A DNA stretch of 64,000 bases from Chelativorans sp. AA-79 (GCF_029457495.1 NZ_CP120361.1:1178001-1242000), one strand, 5' to 3'; counted from the first letter of the stretch, positions 20,892 to 29,588 are shown. Notes: generated from the letters alone by a model not told the origin. Numbers and translations: made by a program.

Positions 20892-21667
20892 TAGGTTCCC
20901 TCCAGCACCGCGCTCAGGAACTGGCGCGTGCGCTCTTCCTTGGGCTCGTTGAAGATCTCGTCGGGCGGCCCCTGTTCGCGGATCTTGCCCTGATCGAAAA
21001 AGCAGACCCGGTCCGAGATCTCGCGGGCAAAGCGCATTTCGTGGGTCACCAGCAGCATGGTGAGGTCATGCTCTTCGGCCAGGCGGCGGATGACATTGAG
21101 CACCTCGCCGACGAGTTCGGGGTCGAGCGCGGAGGTCGGCTCGTCGAAGAGCATGATCCTGGGGCGCATGGCCAATGCGCGCGCGATGCCCACGCGCTGC
21201 TGCTGGCCGCCCGAAAGCTGGGCCGGAAACTTCCCGGCCTGGTCGGTAAGACCGACCAGTTCGAGCAGTTCTTCCGCTCTCTCCCGCGCTTCCTGCTTGG
21301 AAAGACCGAGCACGACCCGCGGCGCTTCCGTCAGGTTGCGCAGCACCGTCATGTGCGGGAACAGGTTGAACTGCTGGAAGACCATGCCGAGCTTGGTGCG
21401 CATCTTGCGCAGATGCGCCTCGCTGGCGGGCACGAGATCGCCGTTCCGGCGCTCGTGCCAGAGCGGCTCGCCTTCGACATAGACAACGCCGCCGCTGATC
21501 GATTCGAGCGTCATGAGGATGCGCAGAACCGTCGACTTGCCGGAGCCCGACGGCCCGATGATCGTGACCTTCTCGCCCGGCGCGACCTGGAAATCGAGTT
21601 CGTCAAGGACGACCAGGCTCCCGAATTTCTTGACGACCTTGTCGAAGACGATGACTGGCTCGCTCAT
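20891..21667 (-). CDS. ehuA: Ectoine/hydroxyectoine ABC importer, ATP-binding protein
   Basis: A 258-residue polar-amino-acid-type ABC ATPase with Walker [10 protein letters not shown] (about 38-46), Q-loop [12 protein letters not shown], signature [15 protein letters not shown], Walker [15 protein letters not shown] and switch histidine LVTHEM. I start it at the ATG at 21667, overlapping the ehuD stop (ATGA). Together with EhuB, EhuC and EhuD it powers uptake; the ligand is inferred from the attached eut and doe genes. Confidence 0.85.
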   Translation of the reverse strand: MSEPVIVFDKVVKKFGSLVVLDELDFQVAPGEKVTIIGPSGSGKSTVLRILMTLESISGGVVYVEGEPLWHERRNGDLVPASEAHLRKMRTKLGMVFQQFNLFPHMTVLRNLTEAPRVVLGLSKQEARERAEELLELVGLTDQAGKFPAQLSGGQQQRVGIARALAMRPRIMLFDEPTSALDPELVGEVLNVIRRLAEEHDLTMLLVTHEMRFAREISDRVCFFDQGKIREQGPPDEIFNEPKEERTRQFLSAVLEGT

Positions 21668-22359
21668 CTTAAGGGGAGTCCTCTTTTCGGGAGATTGACG
21701 TCGAGGTAGCGCACGAGGGTCGAAGCGATGATGGTCAGGACCAGATAGAGCCCGCCCACCATGGACAGCGGCACGAGATAGTTGAAGGTCTGGTCGCCGA
21801 TGATCTTCGCCACGTTCAGCATCTCCAGCACGGTGACGACCGAAAGGACCGGAACGTCCTTCATGATCGAGACGAGATAGTTGCCGAGGGCGGGGATGAT
21901 GCGCGGCACGGCCTGCGGCAGGACGATATGCGTGAAGGTTCGCCGCGGCGGAAGGTCGAGGGCCTTGGCCGCTTCGTGCTGGCCGCGGTCGACCGCCTCC
22001 AGGCCCGCCCGGTAGACCTCCGACGTATAGGCGCTGTACTGGATGCCGAGCGCCAGCGCGCCGGTCATGAAGGCCGGCAGGACGATTCCGTAGTCGGGCA
22101 GCACGTAATAAAGGAAGAAGAGCTGCACGAGCAGCGGCGTGTCGCGGATGAATTCCGTGATGAAGGTCGCCGGCCAGGAGATGATGCGTGCGGGTGCGCC
22201 CTTCAATACGGCAAGCACCAGGCCGAGCACCATGGCGACGAAGAAGCCGACGACCGAGGCCTGGATCGTCACGACGAGGCCGATCAGCAGTATGGGCAGA
22301 ATCGAGATGGCGAAGGCGAGTTGGCCGTCTCCGGTGTTCCATTCGTAGCCGAACAGCAT
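21664..22359 (-). CDS. ehuD: Ectoine/hydroxyectoine ABC importer, permease
   Basis: A 231-residue His/Glu/Gln/Arg-type inner-membrane permease with several transmembrane segments ([38 protein letters not shown]) and the EAA-like coupling loop in [20 protein letters not shown]. It is four bases from ehuC and overlaps ehuA. It is paired with EhuC as the transport channel. Confidence 0.85.
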   Translation of the reverse strand: MLFGYEWNTGDGQLAFAISILPILLIGLVVTIQASVVGFFVAMVLGLVLAVLKGAPARIISWPATFITEFIRDTPLLVQLFFLYYVLPDYGIVLPAFMTGALALGIQYSAYTSEVYRAGLEAVDRGQHEAAKALDLPPRRTFTHIVLPQAVPRIIPALGNYLVSIMKDVPVLSVVTVLEMLNVAKIIGDQTFNYLVPLSMVGGLYLVLTIIASTLVRYLDVNLPKRGLPLR

Positions 22360-22363
22360 CGCC

Positions 22364-23035
22364 TTACCTCCGCACGTTCCGCCAGCGGCCGACCGAAACT
22401 TCCAGAAGGCGCATGAGGACGGAAAGGACGAGCGCCATGCCGAAATACATGAAGAGGATCATCGTGTAGATGGTCGTGCTGTCCTGGTAAAAGTTGCGCA
22501 GTTGCTCGGCCCTGAGCGCCAGATCGCTCAGGCTGATGAGCGAGACGAGCGCGGTATCCTTCAAATTCTGTACCGCCAGGTTGGAGAAGCTCGGCATCAT
22601 TTCGGGGATCGCCTGGGGCAGGGCGACGCGCCACAGTGCCTGGCGCGGTGTGAAGTTCAAGGCCCTGGCCGCCTCGTACTGATTGTGGCTGACGGCCTGG
22701 ATGGCGCCGCGCACGACCTCAGCGCCGTAGGCGCCGATGTTGAGGCTGAGCGCCAGGACACCGGCCTGCACCGGCGGCAGGCGCAGGTTGATGCCGATCA
22801 TGTCACCGGCGATCGGCAGGGCGAAATAGAGCCAGAAGAGCTGCACCAGAAGCGAGGTGCCGCGGAAGACCTCGATATAGACGATCGAAAAGCCCTTGAT
22901 GAGCCAATTGTGGGAGAGCTTGCCGATTCCGAACAGAAACGAGAAAACGCCGCCCAATATCGTGGAATAGACGGTGAGCTGGACCGTGACCCAGGCACCC
23001 TGTAGTAGCGGCTGGAGATAGTCCAACCATTGCAT
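22364..23035 (-). CDS. ehuC: Ectoine/hydroxyectoine ABC importer, permease
   Basis: A 223-residue permease of the same family as EhuD, with membrane segments at VTVQLTVYSTILGGVFSFLF, GTSLLVQLFWLYFALPIAG and YTMILFMYFGMALVLSVLM, and a coupling loop in EAARALNFTPRQALWRVALP. It follows ehuB after 96 bases holding a stable stem-loop, and precedes ehuD by four bases. Confidence 0.85.
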   Translation of the reverse strand: MQWLDYLQPLLQGAWVTVQLTVYSTILGGVFSFLFGIGKLSHNWLIKGFSIVYIEVFRGTSLLVQLFWLYFALPIAGDMIGINLRLPPVQAGVLALSLNIGAYGAEVVRGAIQAVSHNQYEAARALNFTPRQALWRVALPQAIPEMMPSFSNLAVQNLKDTALVSLISLSDLALRAEQLRNFYQDSTTIYTMILFMYFGMALVLSVLMRLLEVSVGRWRNVRR

Positions 23036-23085
23036 CGACGATGTTTCCCTGGATGGCGCTGAAATATTTCCTGCGGGTTTGCGAA

Positions 23086-23110
23086 GGCCGGACGGGGTGC
23101 CCGCCCGGCC
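23086..23110 (-). other. Intercistronic stem-loop between ehuB and ehuC
   Basis: GGCCGG-A-CGGG and CCCG-C-CCGGCC form an 11-position stem with one mismatch and a three-base loop, just after the ehuB stop. No T tract follows on the minus strand. Such hairpins commonly protect the 3' end of binding-protein mRNA so that this protein exceeds the membrane subunits. Confidence 0.5.
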
Positions 23111-23131
23111 AGTGCATCTAGCGGTGCGCGG

Positions 23132-24004
23132 CTACTCCGCCGAGCAGAGTTCCTCGGTCGTCCTGTCGGACGAGTGGGAAATGTCGGCCGGCGTGAAGCC
23201 GTAGCCCTCCAGGATGCTCTTCCACTCCTCGGTCTTCTTGAAGGCGAGGAGCTCCTCGTTGAAGGCGTCGCGCAGATCGGTCGATTCGGAATTGAAGTTG
23301 AAGCCGCCCCAGCTCCTGACTTCCTTGCCGTCGATGACCGGATCCTCGAACTCGGAGACGATCTGGACCTGGTTGTTCTTATCGGCGAGCTCGCTGACGG
23401 TGAGCCCCGTCGCTGCATAGGCATCCGCCCGGCCGGTCGAAACCGTCGAAATGGCGTCGGAATTGGAGGCGATCGTGACGATGTTGTCCTCGGGCACCTC
23501 GAGCGCCTGCAGCATCTGAAGCTGGTCGGCGCCCGCCATGACGGCAACCTTCAGATCGGGGTTGGTGAAGTCGGAATAGGCGGTGACGTCCTTCGGATTG
23601 CCCTCAGGCACGAGAAGCCCCTCGCCGTAGGACGAATTAGGCTCCGAATAGATGACGTTCTGGCAGCGCTCGGGGCGGATCGCCATCTCCGCCGCCGTCA
23701 TGTCGAAACGGTTTGCCTGTAGACCGGGAATGAGCGAGGAGAAATTGGTGACGACCCACTGGATGTCATCCGGGTTGATGCCGAGCCTTTCGACCACGGC
23801 TTTGGCGACGTCGGGGCCGGCGCCTTTTGCCACGCCGCTCGGGTCGACATAGCCATAGGGGATTTCGTTGGCGACGGCGATGCGGATGTAACCGCGATCC
23901 TGGATCTCCTGCAGCGTGACCGCTCCGGCGCTCGTCGTGGCCACCGCGGCCAGGGCCGTAGCCGCAACGGCGGCTTTGATGGTCATCTTAAGCTTGCTGG
24001 TCAT
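23132..24004 (-). CDS. ehuB: Ectoine/hydroxyectoine ABC importer, periplasmic binding protein
   Basis: A 290-residue family 3 solute-binding protein with a Sec signal peptide (KAAVAATALAAVATTSAGA). The mature part shows RIAVANEIPYGYVDPSGVAK and SSLIPGLQANRFDMTAAEMA, close to the EhuB pattern. I start it at the ATG at 24004, with AGGGAG upstream, rather than the in-frame ATG at 24064. It is the first gene of the ehuBCDA-eutBC-asnC run and divergent from the doeA arm. The ligand is inferred from the locus. Confidence 0.82.
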   Translation of the reverse strand: MTSKLKMTIKAAVAATALAAVATTSAGAVTLQEIQDRGYIRIAVANEIPYGYVDPSGVAKGAGPDVAKAVVERLGINPDDIQWVVTNFSSLIPGLQANRFDMTAAEMAIRPERCQNVIYSEPNSSYGEGLLVPEGNPKDVTAYSDFTNPDLKVAVMAGADQLQMLQALEVPEDNIVTIASNSDAISTVSTGRADAYAATGLTVSELADKNNQVQIVSEFEDPVIDGKEVRSWGGFNFNSESTDLRDAFNEELLAFKKTEEWKSILEGYGFTPADISHSSDRTTEELCSAE

Positions 24005-24521
24005 GTTAATCTCCCTGGTCACATTACTCTCCTTCTTTTTAGAGCGGCTGCGCACCTGTTCCATGTTCTACAGGTGATATTTCGCAGTCCGGCGTCTCGA
24101 CTGGCGCGGCACGATGCTCGGCAAAGAAAAATCCCAGTCGATTGATGCATCCCGTGAAGTGGACCCGCGACGCTTCCCCGACAAATGCGGCGTCGGCAGA
24201 ACTACCGCTCTTGCATCGTCGTTCAGCCGGGTCCCGCCGACGGCCGCGATGCTTCTGGTCAATCGGGCCATGCACTGGCCGCAATCAAGCCCTGATGGGA
24301 TACCCGTCTCTTAACTTCCCCTCTTTGTTGGCAATTTATCAAGTTGGCGAGACTGTTGTACACAACATCATGGGGGCCAAGAATATGTCAACGGGTTTTT
24401 CCGTTGCGCCAGCGACGTGCCCCATTCCAGCCACAAGCGAATTGAAATAGATGTGTACAAGCCGAGAGAGCAACCTCGGCCGCATGGCGCCGCGACGGTG
24501 CCTTTTTTTCTGGAGAAACCT
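24005..24521. promoter_or_regulatory. Divergent control region of the ectoine locus
   Basis: This 517-base stretch without a convincing gene separates ehuB from doeA and must hold both promoters. The clearest element is TGTTGT-AC-ACAACA at 24354-24367, typical of FCD-type GntR operators. A related half-match, CTTGTACACA, reads on the minus strand at 24452-24461. Both lie closer to doeA. In 24065-24350 I see nothing identifiable; the short frames there have no recognisable product. Confidence 0.7.
24354..24367. promoter_or_regulatory. Probable GntR (FCD-type) operator
   Basis: A perfect inverted repeat of TGTTGT and ACAACA around AC, matching the general TTGT-N-ACAA pattern of FadR/FCD regulators. 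The GntR gene at 26865 ends the operon that starts downstream of this site, so autoregulation is the simplest reading. The nine-base core TTGTACACA recurs on the other strand at 24452-24460. Confidence 0.55.
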
Positions 24522-25718
24522 ATGCCGGGCTCACATTTGCCCTTCAGCGAACAGGAATATGCCGCGCGGTTGGAGAAGACCCGCCGCGCCATGGAAGAGA
24601 GGGGAATCGATATCCTCTTCGTGGAAGACCCGTCCAATATGGCCTGGCTTACCGGCTATGACGGCTGGTCCTTCTATGTCCATCAGGGCGTGCTCGTTTT
24701 CATGGACGAGGAGCCGGTCTGGTGGGGCCGCGCGCAGGATGGCAACGGCGCCATCCGCACCTGCTACATGAATGACGAGCGGGTGCTGCGCTATTCCGAC
24801 CATTACATCCAGTCCAATCACCACCATCCCATGGAGAACCTGGCCGAGGTCATCCGCGCCTTCGGCTACGGCGACAAGCGCATCGGCGTGGAACTCGAGA
24901 ATTATTATTTCTCGGCAAAGGCCTATCTCGTCCTCAAGGAGGCGCTGCCGAAGGCCGCCTTCGTGGACGCCACGGGCCTGGTGAACTGGCAGCGCGCCGT
25001 GAAGTCTGCAGAGGAGATCGCGTTCATGCGCCGCGCCGCGCGCATCAGCGAGAAGATCATCGACGGCATCGTCGAGCGCATCGAGCCCGGCGTGAAGAAG
25101 AACGACCTCGTCGCCGAGATCTATGCCGACGCCATCCGCGGCGTCGATGACGACTGGGGCGAGTATCCGGCCATCGTGCCGCTGCTGCCCTCGGGCTCCG
25201 ATGCCGCCGCGCCGCATCTCACCTGGGACGGACGCCGCTTCGAGGAGGGCGTGGCCACCTTCTTCGAGATCGCCGGCTGCTACCGCCGCTACCACGTGCC
25301 GCTCTGCCGTACCGTTTTCCTGGGCACGCCGCCGCAATACATGCTCGATGCCGAGAAGGCGCTGATCGAGGGGCTCGAAGCGGGCATGGACGCCGCCCGG
25401 CCCGGCAACCGCGCGGGGCTGGTGGCCGACGCCCTCTATGGCGCCTTGGAAAAGGCCGGCATCACCCGCGACGGGCGCTGCGGCTATCCGATCGGCATCT
25501 CCTATCCGCCGGACTGGGGCGAGCGCACCATCTCCTTCCGCCGCGAGGATGACACCATCCTGGAGGCGGGTATGACGTTCCACTTCATGCCTGGCCTGTG
25601 GATGGCCGACTGGGGGCTCGAGATCACCGAGAGCATCCTCATCAAGGAGGAGGGGCCCGCCGAGGCGCTCTGCAAGCGCCCGCGCGAACTGATCGTGAAG
25701 AACGGACGCCATGGCTGA
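24522..25718 (+). CDS. doeA: Ectoine hydrolase (DoeA/EutD)
   Basis: A 398-residue M24 creatinase-fold enzyme expected to open the ectoine ring to N-acetyl-2,4-diaminobutyrate. Characteristic stretches are DILFVEDPSNMAWLTGYDGW, HQGVLVFMDEEPVWWGRAQD, GDDD-like acidic segment VDDDWGEYPAIVPLLPSG and CGYPIGISYPPDWGERTISF. I chose the ATG at 24522, preceded by TGGAGA; the longer frame from 24417 covers the operator region. It overlaps the deacetylase gene by 8 bases and is divergent from ehuB. A diverged paralogue lies at 15513-16727. Confidence 0.85.
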   Translation: MPGSHLPFSEQEYAARLEKTRRAMEERGIDILFVEDPSNMAWLTGYDGWSFYVHQGVLVFMDEEPVWWGRAQDGNGAIRTCYMNDERVLRYSDHYIQSNHHHPMENLAEVIRAFGYGDKRIGVELENYYFSAKAYLVLKEALPKAAFVDATGLVNWQRAVKSAEEIAFMRRAARISEKIIDGIVERIEPGVKKNDLVAEIYADAIRGVDDDWGEYPAIVPLLPSGSDAAAPHLTWDGRRFEEGVATFFEIAGCYRRYHVPLCRTVFLGTPPQYMLDAEKALIEGLEAGMDAARPGNRAGLVADALYGALEKAGITRDGRCGYPIGISYPPDWGERTISFRREDDTILEAGMTFHFMPGLWMADWGLEITESILIKEEGPAEALCKRPRELIVKNGRHG

Positions 25719-26868
25719 CCTCGTCCGCACGCGGCAGATCCTTGCCGATCTCGTGGCCTTCCCCACCGTCTCGGCCGACAGCAACCTGGCGCTCATCGCC
25801 TATGCGGCCAACCTCCTGAGCGAGGCGGGTGCGCGGCTCTCGCTGCATCACGACGAGAGCGGGACGAAGGCCAACCTCTTCGCCACACTGGGACCGGAGG
25901 GCGACGGCGGTGTCGTGCTTTCCGGCCACACGGACGTGGTGCCGGTCGACGGCCAGGACTGGACGGGCGATCCCTTCACCTTGCGCGAGGCGGACGGGCG
26001 GCTCTATGGCCGCGGCACGTGCGATATGAAAGGGTTCATCGCCTGCTGCCTCGCCATGGCGCCGGTCTTTGCCGCCAGGCCGCTTGCGCGGCCGCTGCAT
26101 TTCGCCTTCACCTATGACGAGGAGGTGGGCTGCTTCGGCGCCCGCGCGCTCATGGACGAGCTGGCGCAAGCGGGCGTGCGGCCGGCGGCAGCGATCATCG
26201 GCGAGCCGACGATGATGCGCATCATCGAAGGGCACAAGGGCTGCTACGAATACACGACCGAGTTCCGCGGCCTGGAGGGCCACGGCTCCGATCCTGACCG
26301 TGGCGTCAATGCTGTGCACTACGCGGTCCGCTACATCGCGCGTCTCCTGGAGCTTGCGGAGAAACTGAAGGACCGCGCGCCGGCGACGAACCGCTTCCAG
26401 CCGCCCTGGACGACGCTTCAGGCGGGACGCATCGAAGGCGGCGCGGCGCGGAACGTCATCGCCGGCCATTGCGTGGTCGAATGGGAGATGCGGCCGGTGC
26501 AGGCGGGCGACGCTGATTTCGTGAAAGGAAACATGCAGGCCTATATCGACGAAGTGCTGAAACCCGCGATGAAAGAGGTCGCGGCGGAGGCCGAGATCGT
26601 CACCCATGTGGTGGGCGAGGTGGAAGGTCTCGAGCCGGTTGCGGAATCGGAAGCGCGGCGTATCGTCAGCGAGTTGACCGGGCTGTCGGAGGCGGAAGTG
26701 GTTTCGTTCGGCACGGAAGCGGGGCTTTTCCAGCAGGCGGGCATTTCCGCCGTCATCTGCGGTCCGGGCTCCATCGAGCAGGCGCACAAGCCTGACGAAT
26801 TCGTGGCGACCGAGCAGCTTGCCGCCTGCCTCGGCATCCTTGCGCGACTGGGGGAGAAACTGGCGTGA
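25711..26868 (+). CDS. M20 (ArgE-type) deacetylase, probably acting on N-acetyl-diaminobutyrate
   Basis: A 385-residue zinc-dependent M20 amidohydrolase of the acetylornithine deacetylase type. Metal and catalytic residues are visible: H73 and D75 in SGHTDVVP, D105 in GRGTCDMKGF, E137/E138 in TYDEEVG, E165 in IIGEPT and the C-terminal QAHKPDEF histidine. It is translationally coupled to doeA at the front and the GntR gene at the back. Ectoine loci normally carry DoeB, an AstE/aspartoacylase-type deacetylase, for the step after DoeA; none is seen here, so this enzyme probably does that job. Confidence 0.8.
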   Translation: MADLVRTRQILADLVAFPTVSADSNLALIAYAANLLSEAGARLSLHHDESGTKANLFATLGPEGDGGVVLSGHTDVVPVDGQDWTGDPFTLREADGRLYGRGTCDMKGFIACCLAMAPVFAARPLARPLHFAFTYDEEVGCFGARALMDELAQAGVRPAAAIIGEPTMMRIIEGHKGCYEYTTEFRGLEGHGSDPDRGVNAVHYAVRYIARLLELAEKLKDRAPATNRFQPPWTTLQAGRIEGGAARNVIAGHCVVEWEMRPVQAGDADFVKGNMQAYIDEVLKPAMKEVAAEAEIVTHVVGEVEGLEPVAESEARRIVSELTGLSEAEVVSFGTEAGLFQQAGISAVICGPGSIEQAHKPDEFVATEQLAACLGILARLGEKLA

Positions 26869-27587
26869 GGGCAGCGGGAGCGGGAACGGGCGAGCCGGCG
26901 GGCAGCGAAGTGCGGGCCCGCTTCGAGCGCATCTACCACACGCTGCGCACCCGCATCTGCCTGCTCGACCATGCGCCCGGAGAGCGCCTGCGCGAGGAGG
27001 ACATCGCGGAGGAGTTCAACACCAGCCGCACGCCCGTCCGCCGCGTGCTGGCGCGGCTCGAGGACGAGGGGCTGCTGCGCTCCGTCCACGGCGTGGGCAC
27101 CATCGTTACCGACATCCATATCGACGACCTGCAGCAGGTATACCAATTGCGCGTGGAACTCGCCGAGCTCATCGGCAGAATTTCGCCCGTGCGGCCCGAC
27201 CGGGCGGAAATGGAGGAGTATCATCGTCAACTCGCACGCTGCGCGGTGCTGATCGAGAAACCCGACGCGCGGGAGTTCGCCCGGCTCAATATGGAGTTCT
27301 TCCATCTCCTGATGCGCCTTACGGCCAACGAGCCGCTGCGCGCGATTTCCGAGCGGCTCTACTACCAGACAACACGCATCTGGCTGCAGACGGCCTCGAA
27401 GCTCCAAGCCTACGAGGATATGCTGGTGAACGAGATCCGCGTTTTCCAGCGCGAGATGGCCGACATCGTGGCCGCGATCGAGTGCGGAGATCTGCATGTG
27501 GTCGGCCATATCCGCCGCGCACACGTCGCCATGAGCTTCGCCCGGCTCCATGCCGCCGCCCATCCGGGGCAGGCGGCGGACGGTTAG
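26865..27587 (+). CDS. GntR-family regulator (FCD subfamily)
   Basis: A 240-residue regulator with an N-terminal winged helix (LREEDIAEEFNTSRTPVRRV, then LARLEDEGLLRSVHGVGTIV) and an all-helical FCD ligand domain. It begins with GTG inside the end of the deacetylase gene (GTGA overlap), so it is part of the doeA operon. Known ectoine regulators are of the MocR/GntR type (EnuR) or AsnC type; this one lacks the aminotransferase-like domain of EnuR. The operator at 24354 is its likely target. Confidence 0.85.
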   Translation: MRAAGAGTGEPAGSEVRARFERIYHTLRTRICLLDHAPGERLREEDIAEEFNTSRTPVRRVLARLEDEGLLRSVHGVGTIVTDIHIDDLQQVYQLRVELAELIGRISPVRPDRAEMEEYHRQLARCAVLIEKPDAREFARLNMEFFHLLMRLTANEPLRAISERLYYQTTRIWLQTASKLQAYEDMLVNEIRVFQREMADIVAAIECGDLHVVGHIRRAHVAMSFARLHAAAHPGQAADG

Positions 27588-27594
27588 TCTGTCC

Positions 27595-27741
27595 TCACGC
27601 CGGCATCGCCTCGCCCGCGGCGACGGGCTGCCCGGTGCGCCTGTAGTGATCGATCTTCTTGGAGAGTCCCGCTTCCGCAATTGCCGCGGCGCGGCCGCCC
27701 GTCGCCGGAAATACGGGGAGGCGCAGCGTTGAATCAGAGCA
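27595..27741 (-). pseudogene. Possible 3' coding remnant, unidentified
   Basis: In the 190-base spacer after the GntR gene the minus strand reads as a start-less frame ending in TGA at 27595, with protein-like content including GGRAAAIAEAGLSKKIDHY and RRTGQPVAAGEAMPA. A stop codon lies upstream in frame, so no complete gene is present. The family is not recognised, and chance cannot be excluded in such GC-rich sequence. Confidence 0.25.
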
Positions 27742-27777
27742 GGATTTGGGTCATCTGAGGGGACAAAAGGAGGCAAT

Positions 27778-28428
27778 ATGGGCATTATTCTCAATCCCAG
27801 GGGCGCCGGCGGGTCGGGGAAGACGGAACTCGTCCGCAGGATTCTGCGCGGCTACGGCTGGCGGCGGGGCGCCTATTCGTCCGATGGCGGCAGGATCGAG
27901 CCATTGTACAGGCCCGGACGCCGCTTCCCCTTCGCTTACCGGTTGCAGCATCCCTACGGCGGGGACCCGCTCGTCGTCATCGGCCACTATGAGGTGACAA
28001 GCGGCGGCTGCGACACGATTCGCGTGAACGATGGCGGTTTGGCCGAGGTGGCGCGCTCGGCGTGCGCGTTCGCGTCTTCGGGCCATGATGTGGTGATCGA
28101 AGGCCTGCGGCTGAGCTCGGATGTCGAGCATTCGCTGCCCATGTCGCAGGCGCAGCACATGCGCATCCTCCGCCTCAGGACGCCCGTGTGGCAATGCGCC
28201 CGCAATCTCGCGTCTCGCCGCCGCGCGGGAATGTCCGCCGTTTCTACCATCGAGAGGGCCGTGGTCACCGAGTACGAGCGTATCGAAGCGGCCTGTGCGC
28301 GGCTGCGCCGACATGTAACTGTCGAGGACGTCACCTTCGATGAGGCGCTGGCGCGTGCTGAATCCCTCCTCGGACTGCGCGATGCCGGCATGGCTGAGGC
28401 CCGAGTGGGCGGCAAATGTCCGGGATAG
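27778..28428 (+). CDS. P-loop NTPase/kinase-like protein of unknown function
   Basis: A 216-residue cytosolic protein with a textbook Walker A motif at residues 9-16 (GAGGSGKT) in the first strand-loop-helix. VIGHYEVTSGGCDTI, HDVVIEGLRLSSD and several arginine-rich helices follow, similar in outline to adenylate- or gluconate-kinase-like folds. I do not recognise the family. AAAAGGAGGCAAT gives a strong ribosome-binding site. It lies in front of the SorC regulator and operator, unconnected to the doe operon by overlap. Confidence 0.7.
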   Translation: MGIILNPRGAGGSGKTELVRRILRGYGWRRGAYSSDGGRIEPLYRPGRRFPFAYRLQHPYGGDPLVVIGHYEVTSGGCDTIRVNDGGLAEVARSACAFASSGHDVVIEGLRLSSDVEHSLPMSQAQHMRILRLRTPVWQCARNLASRRRAGMSAVSTIERAVVTEYERIEAACARLRRHVTVEDVTFDEALARAESLLGLRDAGMAEARVGGKCPG

Positions 28429-28432
28429 CAAT

Positions 28433-28449
28433 TGCTCATCGCGTGAGCA
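28433..28449. promoter_or_regulatory. SorC-type operator upstream of the polyol regulator
   Basis: TGCTCA-TCGCG-TGAGCA is a perfect 6+5+6 inverted repeat between the P-loop gene and the regulator at 28543. The 12-mer GCAATTGCTCAT (28428-28439) recurs exactly at 29608-29619, just before smoE, which supports one regulator binding both places and controlling itself and the operon. Confidence 0.65.
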
Positions 28450-28542
28450 TCTGTCTTGACCTCGGGGCGGGTGACTGCAAAATGTGCAAATCGAAGCAAA
28501 GCCGCCCGCGGCCATGACGACGGGCCGAGCGGGAAGATGCCT

Positions 28543-29493
28543 ATGAGCCGCCAGGCAGACACGACGAGACTGGATGATGCAGCGCGGGCCGGATGGCTCT
28601 ACTATGTCGCCGGCAACACGCAGGACCAGATCGCGGCCAAGCTGGGCGTTTCCCGCCAGACCGCCCAGCGTCTCGTTTCCCTCGCCGTGTCGGAAGGGCT
28701 GGTGCGGGTGCGACTCGATCATCCGATCGCAAGCTGCCTCGACCTTGCGGCCAGCCTGCGGTCGCGCTACGCGCTCGACCTTGCCGAGGTGGTGCCGAGC
28801 GATCCCGAGTCCTCTTCCACGACGCTCGGCGTGGCCGATGCGACGGCGGCGGAAATCGAGAAAAGGCTGCGCTCGGCCGAGCCGATCGTGATGGCGATCG
28901 GCACGGGCCGCACGCTCAAGGCAGCCATAGAGCAGTTGCCGTCGATGGACTGCCCCCACCACAAGGTGGTCTCGCTCACGGGCACGATCGGGCCGGATGG
29001 GTCCGCCGCCTTCTATAACGTGATCTTCACCCTCTCGGACCGGGTGAAGGCACGCAGCTTTCCCATGCCCCTGCCGGTGATCGCATCCTCTCCGGATGAG
29101 CGCCAGATGCTGCACCGGCAGCCGATGATCCGCTCCACGCTCGAGCTTGCCGCCCAGGCCCACGTCACCTTCGTCGGCATCGGCGATCTGGGGCCGGAGG
29201 CGCCGCTCTATGTCGACGGCTTCATTTCCGGAGCGGAGCTGAAGGCCCTGCAGAAGGCCGGCGCGGTCGGCGAGATCGTCGGCTGGGCCTATGACCGGGA
29301 AGGCAGGCTCGTCGAGGGCATCACCAACGACCGTGTCGCCAGCGCGCCCATTCCCTCGCGCGAACGGAACCTCGTGATCGCCAGCGCCATGGGGGAGCGC
29401 AAGCTGGGCAGCATCCGCGCTGCGCTCGTGCGCCGCCTCGTCAACGGCCTGATCACCGACGAGCGCACGGCCGCGGCCCTTCTCGACGCCTGA
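28543..29493 (+). CDS. SorC-family sugar-binding transcriptional regulator
   Basis: A 316-residue regulator with an N-terminal helix-turn-helix (YYVAGNTQDQIAAKLGVSRQ, then TAQRLVSLAVSEGLVRVRLD) and a C-terminal sugar-phosphate-isomerase-like domain (AIGTGRTLKAAIEQLP, VSLTGTIGPDGSA, GFISGAELKALQKAGAVGEI). I chose the ATG at 28543 with GGGAAG before it. It precedes the smo polyol operon and is the obvious candidate to control it with a phosphorylated or free polyol as inducer. Confidence 0.9.
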   Translation: MSRQADTTRLDDAARAGWLYYVAGNTQDQIAAKLGVSRQTAQRLVSLAVSEGLVRVRLDHPIASCLDLAASLRSRYALDLAEVVPSDPESSSTTLGVADATAAEIEKRLRSAEPIVMAIGTGRTLKAAIEQLPSMDCPHHKVVSLTGTIGPDGSAAFYNVIFTLSDRVKARSFPMPLPVIASSPDERQMLHRQPMIRSTLELAAQAHVTFVGIGDLGPEAPLYVDGFISGAELKALQKAGAVGEIVGWAYDREGRLVEGITNDRVASAPIPSRERNLVIASAMGERKLGSIRAALVRRLVNGLITDERTAAALLDA

Positions 29494-29588
29494 AATCCAG
29501 GCTCTCCTCTTTCATCTCGGCGGCATTCCCGAGCGTTCGCTGCGCTGCAGCATCGAATGCGCATTGACATAGTAGGGTATATGATCGA

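Noticed and set aside
24068..24271. Short minus-strand frame of 67 codons in the ectoine control region
   Set aside because: No ribosome-binding site, no family resemblance, and it lies in a region expected to hold promoters.
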